A stretch of 26,398 bases of DNA, taken from IMG/VR virus record IMGVR_UViG_3300047317_000283, positions 1 through 26,398 of that record; one strand, 5' to 3'. A program made the position numbers and the translations under genes. Of this stretch, positions 5,993-15,500 are shown one piece after another (position 1 is the stretch's first letter; each line of letters starts with the position of its first letter). The notes beneath the pieces were generated by a model, which was not told where the DNA came from, searched no databases, and saw only the letters and a list, made by a program, of their open reading frames with translations. This DNA is from a virus.

Positions 5993-7962
5993 TGCCGACG
6001 CCGCCGATCAAACTCGACCAGTTCTCGGGGCTGATCCCGAAGACGCCGGCCTCGCTCCTGCCGGGCAATGCCGCGACCGTCGCGCAGAACTGCGACTTCG
6101 GCTACGGCGAGCTGCGCAACACGAACGACGGCGCAGCGCTCACCGCGCTCGCGAACGCCGCACAGAGCATCTACACCGAAGACGGCCTGCTCTTCTTCTC
6201 GTGGCCGACCGACGTGAACGCCGCGCGATCGCCGATCGCCGCTGACCAGTGGAACCGGCTCTACTACACGAACGGTTCGGACTTTCGCGTCGCCTCGCGC
6301 GACCTGATGACGACCACGGGCGGCGCACCGGCCGCGAGCTATCGTGTGGGCGTGCCGCGGCCGACCGTTGCGCCGACGCTCTCCGCAGTTCAGCCGCCAA
6401 ACCCGGCAACGGCCAGCTTCACGGCGAGCTTCTTCTATGAGTCGGGCGGCATCAAGTACCAGGGCACGAACGTTGCGCTCAATACGATCACGGCTGGCTC
6501 CCAGTGGACGTTCGTCTTGCCGTCGATTCAGACCGGCACGCCGTCGGGCGCACTGCCGCAGATCGAGCTCGTCGCGCGCGACGGGAGCGGCAATATCACG
6601 TTTGACATCTACACCGAGGCTTCGAGCTTCACCGGCACGAGCGACAACGCAGCCGACTGGAATCTGTCGCTCTCGGCGCCTACGTCCGGCAGCACCTATA
6701 CCCTGAACCTCACCGCCTCCGCGCAGCAAGGCGCGAATCAGGAAGCCGTTGCGTTCACTTATACGTACGTGAATATCTACGGCGAGGAAGGCCCGCCGTC
6801 GGATCCGACCATCATCACGCACGAGATCGGCCTCGAAATCGACGTGACCGTGCGCCTTGACGCGTTCAGCGCGGACTATGCGCAGGTTTCCCAGATCCGC
6901 ATCTACAAGACGCCGAGCGGATCGTCGACGGCTGCGTACTTCTATAGCGGCAGCGTGAGCATTCTCGCGCTCGGCGGCGGCCCGACATGGGTGTTCAAGG
7001 ATACGACCAAGTCCGCCGATCTCGGCGAGCAGCTTGTATCGACTGGCTATTACCCGCCCCCGGCGAACCTCACTGGCCTGATGTCCCTTCCCAACGGCAT
7101 CTTGGCCGGATGGGTCGATAACGCGCTCTACTTCTGCGTCGCCTATAAGCCGTGGGCGTGGAACCCGGCCTACGAGCTCACGTTTCCGAATCGCATCATC
7201 GGCGCGATGGCGATGGGTTCGGGCATGGTGCTCAACACGACCGCGCAACCCTATGTCATCTCGGGCACAACGCCCGACGCGATGACCGCCGCGCCCCTGA
7301 ACATCACGCATGCGGGCGTCTCGAAATGGGGCATCGCGAACGTGAACGGCCAAGTGATGTATGCGTCGCATGAGGGCATCGTCGTCGTCGTGGGCGCGCT
7401 CGGCTCGATGACCTACTCCGACCGCTTCTTCACGCGCGACGTCTGGAAGCAGAAATACGAGGCGGGGTTCGCCTCAATGCGCTTCGCGCACTGGGATGGG
7501 CGGCTGCTCGTCTATTCGTCGACGAACGCCTTCACCGCCTTCATGCTGAAGTTCGACGAGGCAGGCGGCACGATGACCGAACTGCCGAACTTCAACGCCG
7601 CATGCACGTTCATCTCCCCGATCTCCGACGGCCTCTATTACGTGAACGGCTCGACTGCCTATCAGTTCAATGGCGGCGCCGCGCTCGCCGCGACGTGGAA
7701 GTCGCGCGAGGCGGTCATACCCGGCACCGTGAATTTTGGCGCGGCCGAAGTGCTGTGCACCGGCTCGTGGACGCTCACGATGTTCACCGACAACGAGGAC
7801 GGCGTGCTGGTGCAGCGCTGGCAGCGTACCGTCAGCGGAAACCAGCGCTTCAAGCTTCCGAGCGGCTACCGTTCGCGGCGCATGCAGCTTTCCATCTCGG
7901 GCACCGGGCGCTTTCGTGAATTCCGCATGGGCGAGTCATTCCGCACGGTGGGGGTGACTTGA
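5992..7962 (+). CDS. Tail nozzle / tail tubular protein B-like
   Basis: This 656-residue protein is rich in beta strands, Thr, Ser and Gly. The N-terminus (IKLDQFSGLIPKTPASLLPG, then NAATVAQNCDFGYGELR) is the phrase that opens many podovirus 'phage tail/nozzle' proteins: the protein names a set of values, and the chain folds into a multi-bladed, propeller-like tube end. The middle contains the fibronectin-like TYTYVNIYGEEGPPSDPT and the C-terminal third has LPNGILAGWVDNALYFC and further WD-like blades. A role as the hub or nozzle below the adaptors is consistent with length and position. The start is in TAATG overlap with the adaptor and the stop in TGATG overlap with the tail tip gene. Homology was recognised only by pattern. 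Confidence 0.65.
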   Translation: MPTPPIKLDQFSGLIPKTPASLLPGNAATVAQNCDFGYGELRNTNDGAALTALANAAQSIYTEDGLLFFSWPTDVNAARSPIAADQWNRLYYTNGSDFRVASRDLMTTTGGAPAASYRVGVPRPTVAPTLSAVQPPNPATASFTASFFYESGGIKYQGTNVALNTITAGSQWTFVLPSIQTGTPSGALPQIELVARDGSGNITFDIYTEASSFTGTSDNAADWNLSLSAPTSGSTYTLNLTASAQQGANQEAVAFTYTYVNIYGEEGPPSDPTIITHEIGLEIDVTVRLDAFSADYAQVSQIRIYKTPSGSSTAAYFYSGSVSILALGGGPTWVFKDTTKSADLGEQLVSTGYYPPPANLTGLMSLPNGILAGWVDNALYFCVAYKPWAWNPAYELTFPNRIIGAMAMGSGMVLNTTAQPYVISGTTPDAMTAAPLNITHAGVSKWGIANVNGQVMYASHEGIVVVVGALGSMTYSDRFFTRDVWKQKYEAGFASMRFAHWDGRLLVYSSTNAFTAFMLKFDEAGGTMTELPNFNAACTFISPISDGLYYVNGSTAYQFNGGAALAATWKSREAVIPGTVNFGAAEVLCTGSWTLTMFTDNEDGVLVQRWQRTVSGNQRFKLPSGYRSRRMQLSISGTGRFREFRMGESFRTVGVT

Positions 7963-9128
7963 TGGCGAACATCACGCAACAGACGGCCGTCGTTCCGGGC
8001 GTCACGCAGCAAGCGCTCGACGCGATCGCCGACCAGAACGTGCGCACGGTGCTGCAGCAGGTTGTCACCGGCTGGCAAGTGCGCAACGGCGCGGCCGGCG
8101 ACGGCTCGAACGCGTTCGTCACGCGCGGCGACCTTGGTCTGGCGCAATCGTCGAGCGGCGGCTCGGGTGCAGGCGGATCGTCCCTCTCCGCTGATTCGAT
8201 CCTGCTGACCCCCGGCGCGGTCACGGCGCTTGTCAACGCGGTGCAGGCGTCGATTCTTGCGTCGCCCTTCTTCCAGTCGTTGGGCACGTCATTCAACGCG
8301 CCGTCGGGCATCACGAAGAAGCAGACGATTCTCTCGAACAGCGTCGGCCAGCTTTCGCAGGACGTCACGACGCTCGGCTCGTCTGTCGGCAATCTGAACG
8401 CGTCGCTGATTCAGGAAGCCGAGACGCGCGCGAACGCCGACGGTCAGCTTGAGGCGCAGTGGTTCGTCAAGACGGATGTCAACGGGTATATCTCGGGCTT
8501 CGGTCTCTACAGCACCGCGAAGAACGGCACGCCGACATCCCAGTTCTTCATTCGTGCGGACGCGTTTGCGATCGGCAGCCCGAGCGGGCCCGGCATCGCG
8601 CCGTCGGTGCCGTTCGTCGTCTATACGACGCCGCAGAACATCGGCGGGCAAGTCGTGCAACCGGGCGTCTACATCGGGCGCGCGGTCATCGCCAACGGCA
8701 TGATCGACACCGCGGCGATCGCGAACGCCGCGATCACGCGCGCGCTGATCGGCGACGCGGCGATCGGTTCCGCGCAAATCGGACATGCCGAGATCCAGAC
8801 TGCTCACATCGGCGAAGCGCAGATCGACACGCTGCGCATCGGTGCGAACGCGGTCACGACGATGGCGAACACCACCGGCACGACCAGTGCCGCCATCACG
8901 TATGCCTCATCGGGCGGAGCCGTACTGATCATTGCAGCCACCAGCATGGCAATTCTTGATATCTACGTGGATGGCGTGCGTATGACGAATACTAATAACC
9001 CTGCGATAACGTGGTGTGGCGTGTTGGGCGTAGGCGGTTTTTCCATCACGGTATCGACGGACCGGGATCCTAATCCCCCTTCCACGGATTCCTCGGTGAC
9101 GCTGACAGTTTTTGAGGCAAAGCGATGA
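7962..9128 (+). CDS. Tail tip / J-like fibre protein with pentapeptide repeats (DUF1983-like)
   Basis: This 388-residue protein has a helical N-terminus (residues about 15-45, ALDAIADQNVRTVLQQVVTG), a Ser/Gly linker, then a stretch reminiscent of the C-terminal (DUF1983) part of lambda J-like tail tip proteins: helical coils with 'ASLIQEAETRANADGQLEAQ', then WFVKTDVNGYISGFGL and a beta domain with FFIRADAFAIGSPSG. Residues about 239-298 are twelve pentapeptides of the form xxAxI. The last about 70 residues form a separate beta domain with lower G/C at third positions. ATG 7962 overlaps the previous stop (TGATG); the TTG at 7959 is in frame but is less likely to be the start. It probably contacts the host surface or carries the fibre. 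The stop overlaps the next gene in ATGA. Confidence 0.65.
   Translation: MANITQQTAVVPGVTQQALDAIADQNVRTVLQQVVTGWQVRNGAAGDGSNAFVTRGDLGLAQSSSGGSGAGGSSLSADSILLTPGAVTALVNAVQASILASPFFQSLGTSFNAPSGITKKQTILSNSVGQLSQDVTTLGSSVGNLNASLIQEAETRANADGQLEAQWFVKTDVNGYISGFGLYSTAKNGTPTSQFFIRADAFAIGSPSGPGIAPSVPFVVYTTPQNIGGQVVQPGVYIGRAVIANGMIDTAAIANAAITRALIGDAAIGSAQIGHAEIQTAHIGEAQIDTLRIGANAVTTMANTTGTTSAAITYASSGGAVLIIAATSMAILDIYVDGVRMTNTNNPAITWCGVLGVGGFSITVSTDRDPNPPSTDSSVTLTVFEAKR
8676..8855 (+). repeat. Twelve pentapeptide repeats in the tail tip protein
   Basis: Twelve consecutive 15-base units encode pentads ending in Ile (last one Val), mostly with Ala two residues before it: GRAVI, ANGMI, DTAAI, ANAAI, TRALI, GDAAI, GSAQI, GHAEI, QTAHI, GEAQI, DTLRI, GANAV. 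The five-residue period with small residue at i-2 and aliphatic at i is that of pentapeptide or fibre-type beta-helices. The DNA units have diverged, so the period is kept by the protein. Confidence 0.75.
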
Positions 9129-9520
9129 GCGACGACACCGAACAGACCATCGACGCCACCGTACACACGAAATGCGTCATCGCTGATTCAACCGGCCGCA
9201 TCACACAAAGGATGATGATGCCGGCCTCGATGGTCGAACTCCAGACGCCCCCCACAGGAGGAAGCGTCGTGATCGGCGATGGCGACTGGAACACGCATTA
9301 CGTCGTGAATGGCGCGATCGCGCCGCGCCCGACAAACCCGGCCGCGCAGAACGGCACCGTACTCTCGAACCTGCCAAGCGCGGCGACGGTCACGATCAAC
9401 GGCATCGCCTATACGGTCGACGACGGCACGCTCGAAATGACGTTCCCGAACGCGGGCACGTACGCGATCACCGTGTCGTGCTTCCCCTATCTCGACGCCG
9501 CCTTCACGCATACGCAATGA
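9125..9520 (+). CDS. Small beta-rich tail protein, function unknown
   Basis: This 131-residue protein has no membrane segment or signal peptide. It opens with an acidic stretch (MSDDTEQTIDATVHTKCVIA), has one strand-turn region with GSVVIGDGDWNTHYVVNGAI, and ends in an immunoglobulin-like piece (LPSAATVTINGIAYTVDDGT, then LEMTFPNAGTYAITVSCFPY). Short proteins of this shape, with a PxxxVxIxG phrase in their second half, commonly follow tail tip genes and are often called tail assembly or fibre proteins. Both ends overlap their neighbours in ATGA (9125-9128 and 9517-9520), so expression is tied to the tail genes. I do not recognise a named family. Confidence 0.6.
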   Translation: MSDDTEQTIDATVHTKCVIADSTGRITQRMMMPASMVELQTPPTGGSVVIGDGDWNTHYVVNGAIAPRPTNPAAQNGTVLSNLPSAATVTINGIAYTVDDGTLEMTFPNAGTYAITVSCFPYLDAAFTHTQ

Positions 9521-9708
9521 AGATCACCCACTACGACGACCACCGGCCCGAGCGCGCCGCAGCCTATCCGAGCGTCGGCGAGCAGCTCGACGCGATCTGG
9601 AAGTTCATCGAGCAATCCGGCGTGGCGATGCCCGTTCAGACGGCCGAAATGCTTGAGCGCATCAAGGCGGTCAAAGAGCGTTTCCCGAAGTCGCCCAACG
9701 TCAAATAG
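9517..9708 (+). CDS. Small tail-associated protein (XkdW-like pattern)
   Basis: This 63-residue protein contains RAAAYPSVGEQLDAIWKFIE, the short phrase ('YPsigeqLDaiwk') that marks small phage proteins placed after tail or fibre genes, including XkdW-type ones. The rest is a charged helix. I chose ATG 9517, which overlaps the previous stop in ATGA; the in-frame upstream start at 9478 lies inside the previous gene and has no better ribosome site. The function is unknown in the families I know, and a structural role in the tail fibre complex is only inferred from position. Confidence 0.65.
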   Translation: MKITHYDDHRPERAAAYPSVGEQLDAIWKFIEQSGVAMPVQTAEMLERIKAVKERFPKSPNVK

Positions 9709-9758
9709 AGCCCCGGCCCCTATCCTTGTGCGTGGGTCATTGTGTCTATAGAGCGCTC

Positions 9759-10610
9759 GTGAACAACACCATTGTCTTGCCGGATGCGGGAGTCGACCGC
9801 GAAAAAGTGCTTCAGCTAGAGCGGGAGATTCAAAAGCTCCCGCAAGTCGACTGCCCCGTGCGTCATTACTTCGCGCCGGGCATGGCGGCTCGCGAGATGA
9901 CCATCCCGGCAGGCGTCGTGATCACCGGCGCTGTGCACCGGCACGAACATCTCTGCACCGTTTCGAAGGGCCGCTTGCTCGTCTCGACCGACGACGGCAT
10001 GCGCGAGATCGCCGCGCCCTACACCTTCACCTCGAAGGCGGGCAGCAAGCGCGTCGGCTATGCGCTCGAAGAAACCGTGTGGACGACCTACCACGCGACC
10101 GACACGACCGATATCGACAAGCTGATCGAGGAAATCACCGAGTCGACGAACGCCGAACTGCTCGGCGGCAGCGATAACGCGCAACTGCGCAACGCCCGGA
10201 TAGCGGCCGATCGCGAGGACTATCAGCGCTTTCTCGCAGAGTACGGACTGTCGCAGGACGTAGTCACGCGCTTGGTCGAGAACGAAGCCGATCAGGTGCC
10301 GATGCCCGAGGGCTTCGACTCACTTGAACTGCGCGCATCGGATATCGCCGGTAAGGGCATGTTTGCCACCCGCGATATTGAACCGGGTGAGCGCATCTCC
10401 CCGGTGCGTATCGATGGCAAGCGCACGCCCGCGGGGCGCTTCATCAATCATTCGGCACAGCCAAACACGGTGTTCGTGCTGCTGGAAAACGGCGACCTCG
10501 TGCTAGAGGCGAAAGAGCGCATCGCCGCGGGCGCAGAGATAACCAACTGCTACCGGCAGGCCATGAGCGTGAACGGTAGTGGGTTCAAGCCAATCGGAGA
10601 GCACGCATGA
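9759..10610 (+). CDS. Cupin-SET domain fusion protein
   Basis: This 283-residue protein has two parts. Residues about 30-125 form a cupin-like beta barrel (HYFAPGMAAREMTIPAGVVI, then GAVHRHEHL and a strand ending in KGRLLV) with His60, His62 and His64 as candidate metal ligands. After a helical linker, residues about 188-270 show a small SET domain: GKGMFATRDIEPGE (198 on), RFINHSAQPN with NHS at 230-232, and GAEITNCY with the catalytic-type Tyr265. SET proteins usually methylate protein lysines with S-adenosylmethionine. GTG 9759 is my start because AGAG lies six bases upstream; TTG 9726 and GTG 9732 are in frame but lack a ribosome site. It lies between tail and ejection genes, with an ATGA link to the next gene. 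Substrate is unknown; the SET part could be an inactive structural module. Confidence 0.7.
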   Translation: MNNTIVLPDAGVDREKVLQLEREIQKLPQVDCPVRHYFAPGMAAREMTIPAGVVITGAVHRHEHLCTVSKGRLLVSTDDGMREIAAPYTFTSKAGSKRVGYALEETVWTTYHATDTTDIDKLIEEITESTNAELLGGSDNAQLRNARIAADREDYQRFLAEYGLSQDVVTRLVENEADQVPMPEGFDSLELRASDIAGKGMFATRDIEPGERISPVRIDGKRTPAGRFINHSAQPNTVFVLLENGDLVLEAKERIAAGAEITNCYRQAMSVNGSGFKPIGEHA

Positions 10611-11347
10611 GCGCAGGAATTTCAGCGGCAACGGCCGCACTCGTTGGAGGCGGACTGGCAGCGGCGGGCACGCTGGGCGCGGCAGCCATTGCCGCAGGGA
10701 GTCAGCCCGACACGAGCGCGATGAATGACGCGTCGGCGAACGCCTCGAACACGCAGGCGGGCATCGCGCAAGACCAGTGGAACGACTACAAGACGAATTT
10801 TCAGCCGCTTGAGGGCAAGTTCGTCGATCAGGCAAACAACTGGACGAGTCCGCAAAACTACGAGAAGGCGGCCGGCGCCGCGGCGGCCACCGTCGATTCT
10901 GCGTTCTCGTCCGCGAAAGATTCGCTTGCGCGTACCCCCGGCATGGATCCGTCGAGCGGCGCTTATCAGGCGGGCATGACCAATCTCGGCCTCTCGCAAG
11001 CGGCGACGAGCGCGACGCAGCAGAACACGGCGCGGCAGACCGTACAGAACCAAGGCATTGCGATGCAGGAAAACGCGCTCTCGCTCGGCAAGGGCTTGCC
11101 CGCGACCGCATCGTCGTCGGCTGGAAGCGCCGCATACGGCCTCTCGAACCTGTCGAACAACGTCTCGAACCAGAATGCGCGCTCGGCGTCGTCGATCGGC
11201 AGCGCCGTGAACAGCGTGGCAAACGGGGTGACGAGCTATCTGAACAACAACAGCACGAACCCAAGCGTCAACACCGGCCCGAACGGGTTCAACGCGAGCT
11301 ATCAAAGTTCCTACTCCGGCTTCGACAACCCGGACAACTACGGTTAA
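10607..11347 (+). CDS. Probable internal virion / ejection protein (small)
   Basis: This 246-residue protein starts with an Ala/Gly-rich hydrophobic stretch (residues about 5-30, SAATAALVGGGLAAAGTLGA) that could insert in a membrane. The rest is Ala/Gln/Asn/Ser-rich and helical, and the end is Asn/Ser/Gly-rich and likely disordered. Short hydrophobic-N-terminus, helical, low-complexity proteins directly before a transglycosylase-containing giant protein are typical of podovirus ejection proteins (compare T7 gp14), which leave the head with the DNA and build a channel through the envelope. Its start overlaps the cupin-SET stop in ATGA (10607-10610), and its stop TAA overlaps the AAGGA ribosome site of the next gene. 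Primary sequence identity to T7 proteins is not visible, so the role is by composition and place. Confidence 0.6.
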   Translation: MSAGISAATAALVGGGLAAAGTLGAAAIAAGSQPDTSAMNDASANASNTQAGIAQDQWNDYKTNFQPLEGKFVDQANNWTSPQNYEKAAGAAAATVDSAFSSAKDSLARTPGMDPSSGAYQAGMTNLGLSQAATSATQQNTARQTVQNQGIAMQENALSLGKGLPATASSSAGSAAYGLSNLSNNVSNQNARSASSIGSAVNSVANGVTSYLNNNSTNPSVNTGPNGFNASYQSSYSGFDNPDNYG

Positions 11348-11356
11348 GGATCAGCC

Positions 11357-12529
11357 ATGAGCGGACTTTCGACTTTCATCAATGCGGGTGCCGGCGCAAT
11401 CAACGGCTACCGCGATCAGCAGTATCAGCAGAACGCGCAAGACTACGCGCAGCAGGTTCGCGCGAACGACGAACTGAAGATGCAAGCGGCGCAGCAGACC
11501 TATCAGCCGCAGGCACAAGCACAGGTCGCGCAGGCGGGGCTCTCGACGGCACAAGCGAACGGCAATGCGAGCCTTGTGCCGCAACAGACACAGCTCGCCT
11601 CGTCCCAACTCGACGGCAAGATCGCGGCGCAGCCGTATATCAATGAGACGGGCACCAACACGGCGCAGATTCAAGCCGGCACGACGGGCACCCAGGCGAA
11701 ACTCCTGCCGCAGACGCAGACCAACATGAAGCTCGCGCAATTGTCGGCCGACCACCAGGCCAGCTTTGGCGCTGTGTCGGGTCTGTACACGGCGATGATG
11801 CAAGGCGCTCCGACCGCACAGGCGTATATGCAGAAGATGGCCGACTCGGGCGCCTATCCGAGCATTTCCGGGAAAAAGATCGGCACGGTTGGACTCACTC
11901 CCGACGGGCAGAACTTCGCCGCACAAGACGATCAAGGCAATACGCTCTTTACGCTGCCCACGCAGGCGATCCAGCAGGCTTACCAGATGTCCAAGCCGAC
12001 CGACTGGAAGGTTGCAGGCAACACACTGTTCGGCGTGCAAGGCGGTCGCGTCACGAGCCAGACGTCCGCACCGGAATTCAAGCCGCTGCGCCCGGGCGAG
12101 ACTGGCGTTACGGTGCAAGGCGGTCAGATCGTCAACTCCACGACGGCACCGGTACCGAAGGAGTTCTCGGACCAGCATCAAAGCGCGTTCGTGAAGAACG
12201 TCAGGTTCCTTGCCGACAACGTCACGAAGGGCGATTACAACTCGGCCGTGAAGATCGCGCAGCAGGCGAACTCGATGTCCAAGGCGCAATTCCTCGCGAT
12301 GACGCTGCCGAACATGATGACGCTCGGCAACATGAAGGCGGGCGACGCGGTGAGCAACCTGAGTCAAGCGTACGACATGATCCGCGGGCAAGACGGCGGC
12401 ACGCCGGGTTTGTCGAACATGCCGAACTCGAATACCAACCCGACTTCTACAATCGATTCGCTCATTGGCGGGCCGAACGCGACGAACCCCGCCAACACTG
12501 TCGCCAATCCATACGCAACGGATAACTAA
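11357..12529 (+). CDS. Probable internal virion / ejection protein (large)
   Basis: This 390-residue protein is Gln/Ala-rich and mainly helical. It opens with MSGLSTFINAGAGAINGYRD and a coiled-coil-like Gln-rich stretch (residues about 20-65, with repeats of QQ, QA and AQ), has a less biased middle (residues about 150-250, with several Gly-Thr turns) and ends in an Asn/Thr/Pro-rich tail. This composition and its place between another ejection-type gene and the transglycosylase giant match the second of the three internal core proteins of podoviruses (compare T7 gp15), but I see no residue-level match. AAGGA (11346-11350) lies six bases before ATG 11357. The stop (TAA, 12527-12529) is followed immediately by the giant ATG, so the two are likely translationally coupled. 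Confidence 0.6.
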   Translation: MSGLSTFINAGAGAINGYRDQQYQQNAQDYAQQVRANDELKMQAAQQTYQPQAQAQVAQAGLSTAQANGNASLVPQQTQLASSQLDGKIAAQPYINETGTNTAQIQAGTTGTQAKLLPQTQTNMKLAQLSADHQASFGAVSGLYTAMMQGAPTAQAYMQKMADSGAYPSISGKKIGTVGLTPDGQNFAAQDDQGNTLFTLPTQAIQQAYQMSKPTDWKVAGNTLFGVQGGRVTSQTSAPEFKPLRPGETGVTVQGGQIVNSTTAPVPKEFSDQHQSAFVKNVRFLADNVTKGDYNSAVKIAQQANSMSKAQFLAMTLPNMMTLGNMKAGDAVSNLSQAYDMIRGQDGGTPGLSNMPNSNTNPTSTIDSLIGGPNATNPANTVANPYATDN

Positions 12530-15500
12530 ATGGAACTGAACCAGGACTTTTCAGGCTTCTTCAACTCGAACAGTTCTGGTGCAGCAGCAACACCAGCAGC
12601 AACCCCGGCGACGCCTGCCCCCGCGGCACCGTCGTCGGGCGGTTTGAATCAGGACTTCAGCAGCTTCTTCCAGCAGGGATCGGCCAATCAGAACCCGGCC
12701 AGCAATCCCGCCACCGGCCGCAAGATCGACTCGGCCACGCTCGACAACATCCTCACGCAAGAGAACGCGACCGCGCTGCACCCGCTCGTCTCGGCGTTCA
12801 TGGGTCAGGAATCGAGCGGCGGCTCCAACGCCAAGACGAGCGTCGACAATGCGCACGGCGCGATGCAGATCCTGCCCGCGACGGCCGTGCCGTACATGAA
12901 GCCGGGCGAGCGGCTCGACGACACGAACAACAACATCGCGATCGGCACGCGCATCCTCGCGGACTACGCGAAGCGCTTCAACAACGATCCGGCGAAGATC
13001 GCCGTCGCGTACTTCAGCGGCCCGGGCAACGTCGCGACCAGCGGCGCCACGCCGTGGAAGCAGGACAAGGCCGACGGCAACGGCACGACCGTGTCGCAAT
13101 ACGTGAAGGGCATCCTCGGGCGCCTGGGCAATCAGCCCGCCGTCGCGCCGCAGCCGGCACCGGAAGTGCAGCCGCAAGCACCGGCCGCGCCCGATCTCTC
13201 GCAGGCACCGAAGTGGTCCGCCGTCGTTGCGAACCCGGATTTTCAGAAGCTCGACGCGAAGGGGCAGCAAGCTACGGCCGACGCCTACTTCCAGAAGTGG
13301 ATCGCGCCGAACGTCTCACCCGATCAGATGTCGGCCGCGCAATCGCAGTGGGCGCAAAAGAGCGCCGACGTGATGAAGAACGCGCAGCCGTCGACGTGGC
13401 AGAACATCAAGAACGGCGCCACGAACGCGCTCAACGCGCTCAATCAAGGCACGACGCCCGACGCGCAAGACGGCGTCGTTGGCCCGACGGTTGCCGCGCA
13501 GACGACGCAAGCCACGCCCCCCGAACAGACCGCGGGCGTGCTCGGCAACGGCAAGAATCTGCCGCAATCGCAGAATCTGCCGCCGATGCCGTTCGTCACG
13601 CCGCAGTTCCGCGATCAGGTGTTCAATCAGTACGACGCGGCCACGCCCGCGCAGCGCGCGCAGATGGTCAAGGAGCAGACCATTGGCGGCCAAGTCGCGC
13701 AGTATCGCGCGGCACAGTACGCGGCGAACCAGAACCCCGCTTCGGCTGACATCGGCACGAGCGTCGAGGACCGCACCGCGCGGCTCGTCGCCAATGGCGT
13801 CGCACCTGACGTCGCAGCCGCGCAGGCACAGCGCGAAGCCGCGAGCGGGCAGCCGACGGTCACGCCGAACTATATGAAGTCGACGGATTTCGACTTCGAC
13901 ACCGCCGCGCGCTTCCGCAATGGCAACCCGTTCGTGCGCGGCGTCGCGCAGGGCGTGGTCGGCGTCGGTCAGGCTGCCGTCGGCCTCGGCCGCTTCGAAG
14001 CGGACATGCTCGGCACGGACGTGCCCGGCGCGATGCTCGACAAGGCCGCGAAGTCGCTCTCGAACACATCGGCCGCGATCGGTCAGAGCGCGAATCCGTT
14101 CACGCGCAATCTCGAAGGCGCCGTGTCGGGCGTCACGCAGCTCGCGCCGGCGCTGCTCGGCGGCGCACTCGTTGAAGGCATGGATCTCGCGCCGCTCGCG
14201 CAGAATGCGCTTCAGATGTTCGGCCAGTCGTACAGCGAAGGGCGCGACGCCGGTCAAACGCCGGGCGAGGCGACGGTACGCGCCGGCATGATGGGCGCGT
14301 TCGCCGTGCTCGGCCATGCGTTCGGTCTGGATGCGAAGCTCGACGCGATCCGCAAGTCGGTCGCGGGCGCGTCGACCGACGATCTCGGTCAGGTCATTTG
14401 GCAGTCGATGATCCGCGATCTGCCGAGCACGCAGGCGATGGCGCTCGGCAACTTCGTCACGGACAAACTGCCGGGCGGCATCGGCCTCGCACCAGATGCG
14501 AAGTTCACGGACTGGCTGCATTCGGCCGGCGACATGTTCGTGCAGACGGCCATGATGAACGGCATGCTCGGCGCGGGCTTGGCCGGTAACGCGGGCCTCG
14601 CGCGCACGCTGCGCGGCGAATCGAAGCCGACGTTCGACGAGGACGGCGGCGTCATCACCGACAAGCACGGCAATCGCTGGAACGTCGAACCGGCTGCACA
14701 GTCGAGCGGACTCGGCGCACCGGGCACGAGCGCGAACCAGCCGCACGCGAGTTCGGTCGCGGCCGACAATGTCGTGCGCGAGATGGCGAAGGACGCCGGC
14801 ATGGATCCGGACGCACTCGTCGCGAAGCCGACGCCGGTACCGCCCGCGCCGCAAGCGCCGCAGAACATGGGCGACGGCCGCGTCGAGCCGACGATGCCGA
14901 CCGCCGCGCCGACATTCCATGCAGACGATTGGGTGACGGACGCGAACGGTACAACCCGCCTCTCGCCCGAAGCACAGGCGCGATATGAAGCGTGGGCCAA
15001 CAAATCGACTGTTGACACCGCCTCGCCAGTGGGTGCAACTGCAGCGCACGCACAGCAAGTCATGGAGTTCGCCGCGCAACGGTGGGACGCGCTGCACGCC
15101 AAGCAAGCCGGTTCGATCGAGACGGTAATGTCGCCGAGCGGCCAGGAGGATGTCTCCGTCGCGGGTGCGCAGCTCACGCCGGCCGAACGCATGGAATGGG
15201 AGACGCTCAACCGGTTCAAGAACGACCCGGCCGCCCTCGCCCACTTCTACGGCTTCGACGGCGCTCAGAACGAGCCGAGCGCGCCGAGCGCCGCGGACGT
15301 CGATGCAGCCGCGCATCAAGCCGCGACGTCGCCGAAGAACGATCTGCCCGAGCCGACGCAGGCGCAGAAGGAAGCCGGCAACTATCAGAAGGGCCACGTC
15401 GAGATTCACGGCCTCGACGTGTCCATCGAGAACCCGCAGGGCTCCAAGCGCAGCGGCGTGGATCCGGACGGCGTCGTGTGGGAAAACACGCTGCAGGACC

